From Brienomyrus brachyistius (lineage: Eukaryota > Chordata > Actinopteri > Osteoglossiformes > Mormyridae), in contig NC_064540.1 of NCBI RefSeq assembly GCF_023856365.1, positions 12,177,191 through 12,241,190 of the forward strand: a DNA stretch of 64,000 bases. Direction: 5' to 3'. The position numbers were made by a program, and so were the translations under genes. This document shows positions 35,031 through 47,075 of the stretch, in pieces (within the stretch, counting starts at the first letter, position 1; every line of letters begins with the position of its first letter). A model generated the notes under the pieces. The model was not told where the DNA came from and did no database searches. It saw nothing but the letters and a program-made list of their open reading frames with translations.

Positions 35031-35267
35031 GCAGAGTTTGCATGCTCTCCTCATGTCGTTGTGGGGTTTCCTCCATGTACTCCAGTTTAATTGAAGTTAC
35101 TAAATTGCCCATAGGATGTCTGAGTGAATTGTGTGAGTGTGCCCTGTGATGGGCTAGCTACCTGTCCTGGGTTGTTCCCTGCCTCATGCCCGTAGCTTCC
35201 AGGATAGGCTCCAGACCCCCCATGACCCAGACGGATAAGCAGTTTGGAAAACGGATGGATGGATGTG
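35031..35267 (+). mobile_element. tRNA-derived SINE, 5'-truncated copy
   Basis: Starts within the body (GCAGAGTTTGCATGCTCTCC), lacks the tRNA head, and runs to the 3' region (GATAGGCTCCAGACCCCCCA, GACGGATAAGCAG) with a GGATGGATGGATG tail. Confidence 0.85.
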
Positions 35268-35619
35268 CACTGTAAAACAGCTCAGGTCGGCTAGCACTCA
35301 GAAGAGTGCAGCCCTTCCCAGGAATCTGAATTCACAATCTCGTTAAATTATGTGTAAATGCAGGGAACTGCTGGAGCAGGCGTATTCATCATAATACTGC
35401 ACTAATGAAAGTGTTTAACAGATCACTGCAATAGCTCACGTCATTTTCACATCTTGTTCAGCTGAATCATTTTTGTTCCCGTGCTACATTCTTGCCACGG
35501 CAGAGCTGATATGAATTTGAGGGCACTAGTAAATTAAAAAGTTCAACAAATTAAAAAAAAACTGGAGTCAGTATGCCACTATATTTGAGTTTCTGGATTT
35601 TCCACAAAAACAGTGAGGT

Positions 35620-35710
35620 GTGGCAACCTCAACATCTCCAGGTTATGGGTCTGTGGGTGTGGGGTTTGCATGGTCTTCTCAAGTCTGTGTTGGTTTCCTT
35701 TGGTTACCCC
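35620..35710 (+). mobile_element. SINE remnant
   Basis: A worn body fragment (GGTTATGGGTCTGTGGGTGTG, GGGTTTGCATGGTCTTCTC, GTTGGTTTCC) of the same SINE family. Confidence 0.5.
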
Positions 35711-36189
35711 TGTAATAATTGGGTATTGTCCACCAGGTGGCGATCAATGACTATGTAAAACGACATTTTATCCTCATGGGTATGGCAGAGGACACACGGG
35801 CTAGTCCTTTTCTGACATCTAGCGACTATTGTGAGCATAACTTGTGTTAGCAAGAAGTGGATGCCCACAAAGATAACTTGGCATACGAGATAGCTGAAGA
35901 AATAGAAGGATAGCTCATTTGTTTTGACAATACATAAAATAAAACGTAAGACAAAGTCTATTTTTGAGCTGAAGCCAGTTATGGTTTGCTGAGGCATTGT
36001 AGGATCACTTTTAGCTATAATCTTTATGGGTTGTTTTTCTTTTTTTAACTCCAAGGCATAAATACTGTGGAATGGAATCAGCCAGAAACCCCTGGTAGCC
36101 CCAAACAGCCAAAGCCACACAATTAAATATGGTAAGCATTTCATAGGCTGGTTGAGTCAATGGCTGCTGTGGTATTATGGGGCCCAATA

Positions 36190-36440
36190 TGTTAATGCCC
36201 ATATCTGGTATTAGAAGTAATCCGATCAGACCTGTTCTCCCCTCCCCATTACGTGGTGTGGTTCCCTGGGTTATGACAGAAGGTTGCTGGTTTATATCCC
36301 CTGCCTGGTAAAGTGGCTTTACTATCGGGCCAATAAACCCTACCCATTGGGTCATTGCTCCAAGGGATAAAGTCTGATGCTGCTCTCTGAAGTGTATGTC
36401 TTTGAAGAAGGGTGTCTGCTAAATAAGAAAAGTAAATAAT
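36190..36440 (+). mobile_element. Second SINE family, worn copy
   Basis: Contains GGTTGCTGGTTTATATCCCC (worn B-box region), CATTGGGTCATTGCTCCAAG and the 3' end GTCTGCTAAATAAG, in the order seen in related copies. Confidence 0.45.
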
Positions 36441-39329
36441 TGTCTATGGACCCCTGACTTGGTGGAAGAGCACCGGTTCCCATTAATAATGAAAATGTCT
36501 GTGCATTCAAAACGCTTTATCAGTACCAAAATACACAGAGCTTTAGATGTTCAGGCCTTGTTTCAGGATGTGCAAATATACCCCCTTCTTGCCTGTATGT
36601 ACATTTACCTGGCATGTCTGTGCAAGGGACCCACAGACAAAGTGAGCCCCAGTTAGAGGCAGGTGCTGGAAAGTGCATATTGTTTATTGAACAATTTCAG
36701 ATAAGTCAAACTAAGCCTGATAAAACTGCAAACTGAGTGCAGTTAAGCCAAAGCTGCCCTTTGATCAATTTGACAAAAGATTCAGAAGAAATGCTTACTA
36801 AATACGTATTTTTCAGTATCATTTCAATAGATTGTCTTATTGGTAACCCTGGATCTCATATTAATATATTAAGTGGCATTTCCTTAAATGAACAGTATCA
36901 CATCTCTCACTAAGACCAGCAGATAAAGTGGAAACGCAAACAGACCTATAACGGCCAATTACAATAAGCATTACTGGAAGCCATGTCTGGTGTTTCAAAT
37001 ATTTGCTGAGTGAATTGTTGCCATTTATTTCTGCCTTTACTTTAGTTTACTTTCACAAATGACAGTTTATTTCAAATAATTAATTTCAAATCGTAGTGCA
37101 GACGTTCATTTACTTTATCTTACTTGTTTGGTTATTTAATATTAAACTGTAGGTAAAACATTTTAGAGTGCTGAAAATTCAAGAAAGACTATTTCAACCT
37201 ATTACACAGCACTTCCCGGAAATCAAAGATACCGGTACCCTTCTGCTCTCTCTTATGCTGCAACTTGCTCTCTAACTAGTCTGCATGTGTAGCTCTGTGT
37301 TACTGAATCGCTTGTCACATGGTCCTGACGTCTTTCCCATATATATACTTTTATATACCAGATTCATGTCAGTCCCGGGTCACATTCATTTGTGACTAAT
37401 GAGATTCGGAGCCGTCAAATTTTCCTTGTGCAATAATCCGGTAGAACGTGAAGCATTCTTTTATGGTCTAGAGAAAGCAGCTATATCTTTCTGGTTATAT
37501 CAAAATCAAAGGTATAACAGCCACGCTTTGCCCTTGAATCCCAGTGACCCGCTGCATGCTTTCTCAGCCTGAGTGAAGGACAATCCCCATCAAATCCCCA
37601 CCCACCACTTGGCTCCGCTTTACGTTCCAGGCAGTTCCTAGCAAAGGTGGTAATTACAGCAGAGCTCCACAAAGAGCCCCTCTGCAGCGGAGGGAATAGG
37701 TCTGCCCACGCCGCAGCACAGCGTGCTAGACAGAGAGAGAGACAGAAAATAGGATGGTGCCGCGGTGAGGACACGCTAATGACGGCAACTTACAGAGGGA
37801 GCACAGGAAGGGGGGCGCAAGAAGGGGTCACAGGGGGTCCATTAGGACCCACAGAACAGGAGTGACATGTCAGGCAGTGGGCATCCAGGAATACCTGTCA
37901 CCAAACACCTATTTCACTACCTGCGCCCCAGGTACCCAAACTAGCTCCTGACACGTTCATTGCCTGCATATGTGCTTCAGCCGTCATTATGTAAGCTCGA
38001 GCTCTGTTTTCGATTGGCCGCAGAATGACTCAGCCCAACCAACACCCTCTTACAGCCCTTTCCATGCCTCAACTCTCATTTTGTTTTATTGCGTTTTCCC
38101 TTGTGCCAAAGCTGAAATGGGCCTTGTTGTTGTTCCTCTCTGCTGTTGCACACATCTCCTAACACCCGAAAGCCCCCGTTCCTTCCACCCACTGCTGGGT
38201 CATGTGTTTGTGTTTGCCAGCTTTCCAGGGGGCCCGCCCTCCGAACACAAAAGCCTGATCATGTACCCCCCCCCCCCCCCCCTCCCCCAGCTGCTAAATA
38301 AACGTTTAAAATACAATGCTGCTTAATGAACAACTCTTCTATGGCCTGCAATTTGCAGTGGACCAGACTAAAAACATACATTTCGAGCTGGGCTGTTCCA
38401 AAGATCCCGCAGCGACACACTGCAGAGGACGGCTTGGCTGAAGCTCTGTGCTGCTTCCCGAAACTGTAACATGGAAAGTCAGCTCAAAGAACAGAGAGGG
38501 CAGACACCGGCTGGTACCACCGGCGAGTGTGTGAATGGTAACATAACAGAAAGCCCTGCGGCACACTTGACTATTTATCCAGCGTTCCAGGATGACAGGT
38601 GTGTAGATGTCTGTTGCTAGGATCCCGAGATAATTTGTGGTCGCTGTTTTTTCGAATAGCCACTGGCTGCGTTGCGTCCTGAGCTGAGTCACTTCACCAG
38701 CCAGGTGTGTTTGTCCTGAAGAACTCAGGTTGTTTACGCCTCCTTACCAAAACAGAGCCTCCCCTCTAACCGCTGACTGTGGTGCCGATTGCTCAAGCCT
38801 CTGGCAGGGCCAGCGCTCAGGGACTGGAGCTTAACGAGCGTTTGGTGAGGAGTCTGCTCCAGGTGCTGCCTTCAAACTGCGCTTTAGCGCTACACAGACC
38901 TGCTCTCTTAAGAAGAGGGCTTTTGTAGGAGGCCATGATGGCCGGTGGAGGACGGGGAGGGGTTCCGGCATGAATGTGGTGTGTGTGCATGCGCCAGTAA
39001 GGTCAGCCAGGCAGCCGTTAGGAGCCGCAGCGAGCGTCTGCCCTTTTGTCAAGCGGCCCCGTTGGGTCACCCCCTTCCCCCAGTTCCCCCCCCCTCCATC
39101 TCGGCAGCCCACAGGGAGGAGGCGTGGCCACAGGGCGGCCCTTAAAGGCAGCGATTGAGCCGCCGTGTTTGCCCTTTGTGCGGGCGTGTGTGAGGACCCT
39201 CTGTGCCACACACAGCCCCATTGTCTTCGCTGCACACATAGTGCCCCGTTGTGATGTCATGGATTGTGATGTCGTTCCCCAGCCCACAGGGGGAAATGAA
39301 AATCCTGACGTCTCAGGGCAGTTGAAACT
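36441..39329. other. Gene-poor stretch, nothing recognised
   Basis: 36660-37160 is AT-rich with a TCF/LEF-like CCTTTGATCAA at about 36759. 38266-38282 is a C homopolymer. 38830-39180 is GC-rich with several open frames but none with a known motif or splice context. No gene is called. Confidence 0.45.
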
Positions 39330-39650
39330 CACTATGGTGCACACACACACACACACCCACGCACACACACAGGTTTGTAATTATATATTTGTGGGGATTC
39401 TCCATTCATTTCTATGAGGAAATCTCCTCACCTAACCCCCACCCAGCCCTAACCTTAACCATAAGTAACCAAACAAAATACGGGACTTCAGGCATTTTTC
39501 CTTTTTTGATCGTATTCACAGATCTTTGTGGGGACCTGAAAAATGGTCCCCACAACGTCAAATTAACAGGTTTTTATCACATCGTAGGGGACATTTGGTC
39601 CCCACAATGTAATATAAACCTAATCCATACACACAGACACGCACACACAA
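39330..39650 (+). repeat. CA-flanked interspersed repeat, copy 2
   Basis: Same order of blocks as 19775-20130, here better kept: a CA tract, TTTGTGGGGATTCTCCATTC, CCCAGCCCTAACCTTAACC, ATAAGTAAC, TTGTGGGGACCTGAAAAATG, GTCCCCACAACGTCAAATTA, CAGGTTTTTATCACATCGTA, GGGGACATTTGGTCCCCAC, then a second CA-rich tract. Confidence 0.75.
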
Positions 39651-41500
39651 AGGCACTAGTGCGAGCTTCAGGAAAACCGTGCCGACCTGCTCTTCCGGTT
39701 TTTTCCCGTGGATGACATCTGGAATGATTTTTAAATGATTACCAGTTCAGTCCTTGCCCAGTTCGGCTGCAGTGGATCCAGTTTTTCTGCCACACTGCAC
39801 CTCTTTCCAGTTCTTATTAAACCGATAAGGTGCTCATTTCCTCATCATTTGCATGGCAGTTGGTAACTGGTCGGCTGCTTGTATATTTAAAGCCGTGCAC
39901 AAATGGGGGTTGATTTTTCTGATTTAGCTCTGAATGGTTTGTATAGCTAACTGGGTCTGAGAGTGGTACAGGGGTAGATGCCCTTTTGATGAATACATCA
40001 CCATAATATCTCGCAGATTCACCTGAGGTACAGTCATGGCTTATAAAATGCTGGTACATGGTTCAAACATTTTTTCTCAGACTATCCTTACTTCTATGCA
40101 TGAAACACCAAAAGTAACAAGTTAAACAAGGTGTGTACGACATGACTTCGCATTTTACATTGTATGTATTTACTCCTGAGGCAGTAGAATTGATTCAGTG
40201 CTACAGACCATTTAATATCTTGTCTTTCTCTTTGGCCTTCCTGTCCCTGAAGGAGACTCTCATTCGTCCTTCTGTTTCCAGATTCATGCACAGTGAAGAT
40301 GCCCAAACTTTGCTGAGTTGTCCCTAATACCCTTAGGAAGGGTTACTTTACTGACCCAACTCTTATAAAGTGCATGTAAAGGCATGATGGAGGGAAATTT
40401 CTAAAATAAGGACAGTGACTGGGGCAGGGCTGATAGAGGCACATATTAAGTGCCACAAATACACACAGAGTCACAGTGCCTCTCACAGGTAAAGCAAGGC
40501 TGGAAAATCAGCAGTTCTTGGCCCTTGAGGGCTGTGATTAGATCATGCTGTCTGACCACTGAGAGGTACTTACAGCTCTTCAGCAAAATATCCACGATAA
40601 AGTTTGCAAATCACTCTGGATAAAGACGACAGATAAAATGCTGGTATTCAGTGAGGTATATCCTGATTACACGTGTAGGTCTCAAACAGAGATTGTGACT
40701 AGGAGCACAGCCCTGATTTATTTACTGTTCTGTCATGTTGTTGTTTATTGGAGGGTGTTTCAGCAGGGTGGGGGCTCTGTGCATGTTTGTATAGGGGAGG
40801 AGTTAGCTGTTAGCCGCTAATCCCGCAAACATCTGTTCCCAAGTTGGTCGACTGCCAGCACTTCACAAAATCCCAGAATCCCTGAGTCATCAGGTCTGTC
40901 CGAGCACAGCGGGAGCTTGGAGAGCATTAAACGCACCTCTTTGCTTAGCCCTCTCTGTGAGCGGGGCTGCCGTGACACGGAACTCCCAGCTCGGCCTGTC
41001 TACTGACTGTCTGTCCTTTCAAATCACACCGCTGACTTCACCCGAAACACCTCCAGTGTCACGAACTGTGAAAGACACTGAACACAGCTCCCCTCCCACC
41101 CCCTCTGTCAGCTGAGGAGACAGAGGTTGCCAGGGGCCACGGAAAATCCTTGATAAGGGGGGTATCTTACCTAATAGACAGATAAAGTGTGTCACAATGG
41201 CAGGGCCTGTGATAATGCAGATTAGGAGGTTGTCTTTGAGGATGCTTGAGGCAGGCAGGCTGCATCGTGCCCTGACGGGAAACACATGGCCACCCGTCAT
41301 CCTCGGCACCCCCCCCATAAACCTCGCTTATAAATAGCAGCACTTCTGCAGCGACTCCTGACCTTATAAAGTTTGGAGCAGAACCTGCATCAAACTCCCA
41401 CACACATTCTAGCAGAGGGACAAAGGAAATCCATCCAGTCTGAGATGTGAGAACAGCAGGCGGAATATGCCTATAGGTCTGTAAGGGTCTCTGCTCGCAT
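39651..41500. other. Gene-poor stretch with SINE scraps
   Basis: Around 40490-40640 a SINE-like stretch ends in CACTCTGGATAAAGACGACAG. No exon is recognised; frames at 41019-41403 have no known motif. Confidence 0.4.
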
Positions 41501-41504
41501 TATG

Positions 41505-41650
41505 TGATGCTGTGTATTATGTTGGGCTCAGTGGGTTAGTATATGCTGTGCCTGTAATCAGAAGGGTGCTGGCTATAATTCCTGGCCCCTCAGCTAAGCT
41601 CTTAACCCCCAGCTGCTGCAGGGGACTGACATTTATCAGAAATGTACATT
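41505..41650 (+). mobile_element. Second SINE family, 5' part
   Basis: GGGCTCAGTGGGTTAG (A-box-like) and GGTGCTGGCTATAATTCC (B-box-like) are followed by the body words CAGCTAAGCTCTTAACCCCC. The copy stops before the 3' end. Confidence 0.45.
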
Positions 41651-41935
41651 GCTTTGGCCTGCAGAACATCTACAGTCAGAAGGGTAAAGCGACATCCAGC
41701 AGTTCCCACGAAGGTGACAGCACTGAGCACCAGAGCAACAGGTGGAGTTCAAAGGTCATGGGGCAGGCAGAGGGTGGACAGCTGTGGGCCCCCAGCATGC
41801 ACCTGTGCCAGGCTCGTTCTCTGGATGACACAGTTGTCTCTGAGATGAATGGTCACGCCATTTAGATGACAGCGGAACTGGCCTAAAAGATACGTAAGGG
41901 CAAAGTGTGACATATTTACACTACACAGCAACCTC

Positions 41936-41956
41936 ACACACACACACACACACACC
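41936..41956. repeat. Short (CA)n tract
   Basis: About ten CA units; simple sequence. Confidence 0.9.
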
Positions 41957-43069
41957 AAAAGTGGTATAAGCTCTCCCAAGAACACTTTAAAATATATGCA
42001 GATTAAAGGTACAGTATGACTATGCAGCTTCACGGATCCTTTTCCCAGAAATAGTTCATCGCCATCTTATGGGTATCCTATGTGTAAGCTGCAAGTTTTG
42101 AATATTCCTTTCAGTATAAAACAAGGCAATCAACCAGTTTATTATGACACCTAGCATCCATCTGCAGAAAGTCCAATGGAGCTGGAACCCCATTCCCTCC
42201 CCCAGGATGAGGTGGGTGTGGAACTCCACACCCCCCCCCCACCCCGGGATGTTTGGAAACCTGTGCCTGCCAACAGGAAAACAGCACAATTTCCAAATCT
42301 GCGTTTCCCAGTCTTGCAGACACATGTCTCTAAGGTGAAAGTCGCTTGATGCTCCAGCCATTAGGTCTTCAGAGACCCAAGAGCTTCACCTACCACTGAG
42401 ATAAAGAGGAGAAGAATAAGACCGACTCAATGCAAGTCACTCTGCAGAAATGCACGTTATACAGTATTGCCACATGGGACTGTTCATTTGCACCGTGTCT
42501 CTCATACACGCTCTGCAGGGGCAGCTACTTGGAGAAAGCACCCTAATATGGGCACAGCAGAGTGTAAACTGAGCGCTGGAATGCTGGCTTCAGCAGGAAC
42601 GGGAGGTTTTAGTGCCTGCAAACACACTCAGGAGAGGGTACGTGGGGGTCAGCGCAACCGGGACACTGCTGGAACAGAGAAGCACAGCGTCGCGGAGAAA
42701 AGGGGCAGCGGCTCTCTGCAGCGTGTTCAGAGCACATGACCAGTGTGGCCCCAAGACACCCCCCTGGCCGACCTGCCATCAGGAAGACACCCCCCCTGTC
42801 ATCGTGTTCCACAGCGTGACGTAACATCCCAAGCGAAGCAATTACAATCTGAAGTAACAAAAGATTCAAGAGGTAAACATTATACAAAACTAAACTATAT
42901 ATAAAATTCGGCAATATATCAAGGTTGTCACGCTATTTAAAAAACAAATTACAAAGAAGCGGACAATCCGTTGCTTCAGTGGCTATGTTAGTATAGCTGG
43001 CTCTAATACTGAGCAGCAGCTAAAGGGCCTGACTATCTGCATCAGGCGTGTTAAACTATGGCTGCAGCT

Positions 43070-43697
43070 AATGCTGTATTCCATTTCAACTCGCAATTCA
43101 TAAATTCTAGTTCCTAGTTCCTAGAGTTCCTAGTCATAAATTTCAACTGGAACGCCCCCTGAAGTCGGAAATCTGACTCGTGAACTTGAAGAAATCGACA
43201 TAACCCAAAGCTCAGAATTCAAGATGGCTGCGCCCTTAATCAACAGAAGTTAAATCTGTAGTTTTATACTGTTTATTAGCACTTATGTCTTATTTGTGGC
43301 TCATTAAATCAGTCGTACACAGTGTTATCCAACCGTCTGTGGACATGTTGCTACACAAAATACCATGTAATGTGTTGTTATCCACTGATATTGCTAACAA
43401 CAGCTAACAATTAACCAGGCTAGGACTGAGGCCTGATTCATTAAGCTAAGTGGGCAACTTGTCGGATTTAACGTAGTCTCGGCTAAATAAAGGCCAGATG
43501 AAGGTAATTTAAACTGGGGTAAATTAAATCCAACAAGTTATCCAGGGTAAGCAAGAAATCTTGCTTTTTGAAATGGGTCCCTGGTATTGCTAAATGGCTT
43601 TCCGACTTGCTGTACCGGAACGCTGTTAACTCGTGGGTGACATCATTCCCAATTCCTAGTTCTGGCATCTGAGGTAAATGGAACAAAGCATAAGATC
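43070..43697. mobile_element. Palindromic non-autonomous DNA element with nested inverted repeat
   Basis: Left end ATGCTGTATTCCATTTCAAC and the right end read inward (ATGCTTTGTTCCATTTACCTC) form imperfect inverted ends. CCTAGTTCCTAG words near the left mirror CAATTCCTAGTTCTGGC near the right. Inside, AACTTGTCGGATTTAA (43457-43472) faces TTAAATCCAACAAGTT (43525-43540) as a second hairpin. No coding sequence is seen. A hAT-type miniature element is likely, from the style of its ends. Confidence 0.55.
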
Positions 43698-43772
43698 CAC
43701 AGGGTGGGAGGTCTCCTGCAGCAGGCTTGGGCAGCCCTATTGTAAACAATAATGTAACAAAAAGTGCAGGAG

Positions 43773-43858
43773 CAGAGGTGGGTAATTCAGGTCCAGAGAG
43801 GGTAAGTCCAGACCTAGATTTTATTTCAACCAACCAAATTGAGTATAAAGAGTCACAG
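43773..43858 (+). mobile_element. Left half of a hAT-type miniature element
   Basis: CAGAGGTGGGTAATTCAGG and later AGTATAAAGAGTCACAG match the left half of the element at 55251. The right half is missing and a LINE sequence follows directly, so the LINE insertion or a deletion removed it. Confidence 0.6.
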
Positions 43859-43876
43859 TCACAGAGGACTCGGAAT

Positions 43877-45162
43877 TTCCAGAAGGCCTTTGATGTTGTC
43901 CCCCACAAACAGCTCTTGCTGAAGCTCAAAGCTACAGGGATTTTAGGGACTGTAGCAGCTTGGATCGAAAACTGGTTAACAGACAGGAAGCAGTGAGTAG
44001 TTATTAGAGGCACAATGTCACAGTGGGCTTGCATTCATAGTGGGGTACTGCAGGGTTCAGTTTTAGGACCATTATTGTTTCTAATTTATATTAATGATAT
44101 TGACACCAATACGTACAGTAAACTGGTTAGATTTGCAGACGACACCAAGGTGGGTGGTGTAGCAGATACTAAATTAGCAGCACAGAGGCTACAATGGGAT
44201 CTTGATTTAATTAGCGACTGGGCTGATAACTGGCACATGAAATTTAACATAGATAAATGTAAGGTAATCCATGCAGAGAGCAGAAATATAAAGTACAGAT
44301 ATTTTATGGGTTTGACGGAAATAAAGGTAGTTCATTATGAGAACGACCTCGTTGTATATGTTGATGCTTCCATGTCCCACTCTCACCAGTGTGGGGAAGC
44401 AATAAAAAAGGCCAATAGGATGTTGGGTTACATCTCTAGGTGTATGGAGTTCAAGTCAAGGGAGCTGATGCAACGATTATATAATTCCTTGGTAAGACCC
44501 CACCTAGAATATTGTGTGCAGGTTTGGTCACCATACCTTAAGAAGGACATTGCTGCCTTGGAAAGAGTGCAACGTGGGGCTATGAGAATGATTTGCTGGT
44601 CTTAGAGAAATGTCTTATGAGGAGAGGTTAGCTGAGCTGAATCTGTTTAGCCTCGAGCAAAGGAGACTAAGGGGGGACATGATCCAGGTATATAAGATTC
44701 TAACAGGTCTGGATGCTGTTCAGTCAAATGGCTACTTCAAAATTAGTTTAAATACTAGAACTCGTGTGCATGTGTGAGTGACTGGTGTGTGAGTGTGCCC
44801 TGCGATGGGCTGGCCCCCCATCCTGGGTTGTTCCCTGCCTCGTGCCCATTGATTCCGGGATGGGCTCCGGACCCCCCGCGACCCAATAGGATAAGCGGTT
44901 TGGAAAATGGATGGATGGACTAGAACTCGTGGCCATAGGTGGAAATAAGCGGGAGAACATTTTAAAACTAATTTGAGGAAGCACTTCTTTACACAGCGTG
45001 TAGTTAGAGTATAGAATAGTGTAGCGCAAGCTAAACCCCTGGGTTACTTTAAATCAGAGCTAAATAAGATTTTAACAACTCTGAGCTATTAGTTAAGTTC
45101 TCCCCAAAGGAGCTTGATGGGCCGAATGGCCTCCTCTCATTTGTAAATTTCTTATGTTCTTA
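43877..45162 (+). mobile_element. 5'-truncated LINE: reverse transcriptase 3' half with 3' UTR, interrupted by a SINE insertion
   Basis: Plus-strand reverse transcriptase starting at the palm: KAFDVVPHKQLLLKL, WIENWLTDRKQ, then GVLQGSVLGPLLFLIYINDI, VRFADDTKVGGVAD (FADD catalytic motif), SDWADNWHMKFNIDKCKVIH, KKANRMLGYISR and SLVRPHLEYCVQVWSPYLKKD. A stop at 43994 and frameshifts after 44600 make it dead. A 152-bp foreign insert splits it at 44767-44918. The C-terminal relic resumes after the insert, and the LINE ends GGGCCGAATGGCCTCCTCTC followed by TTCTTATGTTCTTATT, a familiar fish LINE 3' end. CR1/L2/Rex-like clades are plausible; not assigned. Confidence 0.88.
44767..44918 (+). mobile_element. 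SINE/LINE 3'-end insert with target-site duplication
   Basis: A 5'-truncated copy of the 3' region of the SINE at 34472 (GGATGGGCTCCGGACCCCCC, GATAAGCGGTTTGGAAAATG and a GGAT tail). It is bordered on both sides by the perfect 13-bp duplication ACTAGAACTCGTG (44754-44766 and 44919-44931), which proves insertion by target-primed reverse transcription into the older LINE. Confidence 0.92.
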
Positions 45163-46890
45163 TTAATCACATTTCAACCGTTTAATCATTATGCATAACA
45201 TAGATTCATTTTTCTGTTCCCTGTAAGACATTTGTTTGTTCAAAACTCATATATAGTTATTGTTTTGTTAAATATAGTTAACACTTATTATAATACTTCT
45301 TACAAGTGGACAATAAACTTTCAGCCATACATCCAGTTTCTTAACCGCCATGACTCCTACAGGCCACAGAAGGGTTCTCCATTCTTTGAGAAGTGTACTG
45401 TAGGCGTGTGGCAGTGGCTCTGCTATATAGCTGCAGTCAGTATAGTTATATTTAGCAGATACTTTTGCCCAAAGCGACGCACAAATGAGAAAAGCATGCG
45501 GTCAGAGAACAGGGTTAGTTGAACAAAAGTATAAACTCAAAGCTCCTTAGCCTCATTTTTACAAGACATTTGACTTTTCTTTCACACTAACCTTCACCTG
45601 GATAAGTTAGGAAATTTACAGGGCTTTTAAATGCATTGTTAGACATAATGACTGTTCTTTCATTGCACCATTTTTTGCATTGCTATAGGACCACCTATGT
45701 GTTTAGCCTTGCCAGTAATAAAACTGCCCCAGTAGCGGTCTGTCTCTGGCTCACTCCCATGTGGAAGTTCCTGCGAAAGGCTGCAACTCAGAAGCAGTTT
45801 TCCACCGAAGACCCCCTTAATCTCCTTTCAGACCGGTCATGTGACCTCTCTCACATGGAATCGCCGTCATGGAAATCAAGACAATTTCTGTTCAGCTTTT
45901 ATTCACCTGATAAGGGCCACGGCAAGCAAATGAACAGTTGTAAGTGTAATTACATAATTAACGCAGTAGGGATGATAAGATTCACCAATTCACATCGTTA
46001 CACCAGCATAAAAGTTCGTAATGCAACTGCCCCGATTAAAACAGTGTAAACCTGATGTGATTTGGGAGGAACTCGGGATGCATCATTTCTAACTTCTTTG
46101 CATCGATAAAATCTGATTTATCAATATATAATTATTAGTAAAGACCCTATGCCTTTATTATTTAGAAATGTGGCCAGTGTTTGGCCAATAATTTTATATT
46201 TAGATTGATCCCCCTCTCTAAACTCTTCCTGTATCTGCACCATATTGAATTGCATAGCATCGTATTCTTTTGCATGGCATCGTATCATGTCGAAATGCAC
46301 GGCACTGCAATAGGGCTGAATCATACGGTATCGCATTAGCAGCTGCTTCGTATGTATCTGTGATGTTCTGGGTCACTGTCAGTGCATAGAGATGTGTGTC
46401 ACGTCAGCTTCTGTGATGGGGATGGACATCGCTGTAGTATATTAGGGGATGTTCACGTCTCCTTTTAATTTTAAGAGATGTAGGAGTCCATCATTTATAG
46501 CAGTTATGTGGTTGTGATCTTGCACATGTTGGGATGTTTTTCCACAAGTGGGTGGCATTGAGAGAGAAAGAGCGAACTCTGGGTAGGAGGGCAGGCACAG
46601 TGTCACGCCACTGCGGATCATGACACAGTATTGGGAATAATGCTGTCCTTTATATGGTGAAGTTCAGGGCCCTTAAATCAGCAATGGGCCAGCATCAAGC
46701 CAATAGGGAGGGGAGAGGTGACATGTGTATCTAGGGAGGTCAAAGCCAGTGCGCAGGGGAAGTCAGTTGCCTTAAATACGTCATGTGAATGTTCTACAGA
46801 GCCATCTTTCCTGTGGAGGTGATGGATTTTACAAAAGCATTTTTTTACCAACTCCTTCAATCCCTATGTGATACTTTTACAGATACATAT
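45163..46890. other. Gene-poor stretch, small SINE scrap
   Basis: 45440-45530 holds a SINE 3'-like piece (TTTAGCAGATACTTTTGCCC, AAAGCGACGCACAAATGAG). The frames at 45232-46049 show no family motif. Nothing else is recognised. Confidence 0.4.
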
Positions 46891-46894
46891 GGAG

Positions 46895-47075
46895 GCAGTG
46901 TGTAGTTCTGCAGGTTAGGACTCATGATTTATGATTCATGATTAAATCCTGTGGCAGTTAATGTCCCCATTGGGCCCCTGAGCGCGGCCCATAGCCCCCA
47001 GTCACCCTGGGGACTTCCTGACCCCACTCTCTTAAATGTATCACTTTGGATAAAAGCATACACTAAGTGAAACAT
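46895..47075 (+). mobile_element. Second SINE family, near complete copy
   Basis: A tRNA-like head (GGCAGTGTGTAGTTCTGCAG, worn B box GATTAAATCC), the body (CCCCATTGGGCCCCTGAGC, CCCAGTCACCCTGG) and the 3' end CTTTGGATAAAAGCATACAC. Best copy of this family in the window. Confidence 0.55.

Noticed and set aside
38831..39417. GC-rich segment with long frames on both strands
   Set aside because: No splice pattern, domain or start context; the frames reflect GC content and CA tracts.
39439..39470. CCCTAACC and CCTTAACC words resembling telomere repeats
   Set aside because: They are only two or three imperfect units inside the CA-flanked repeat.
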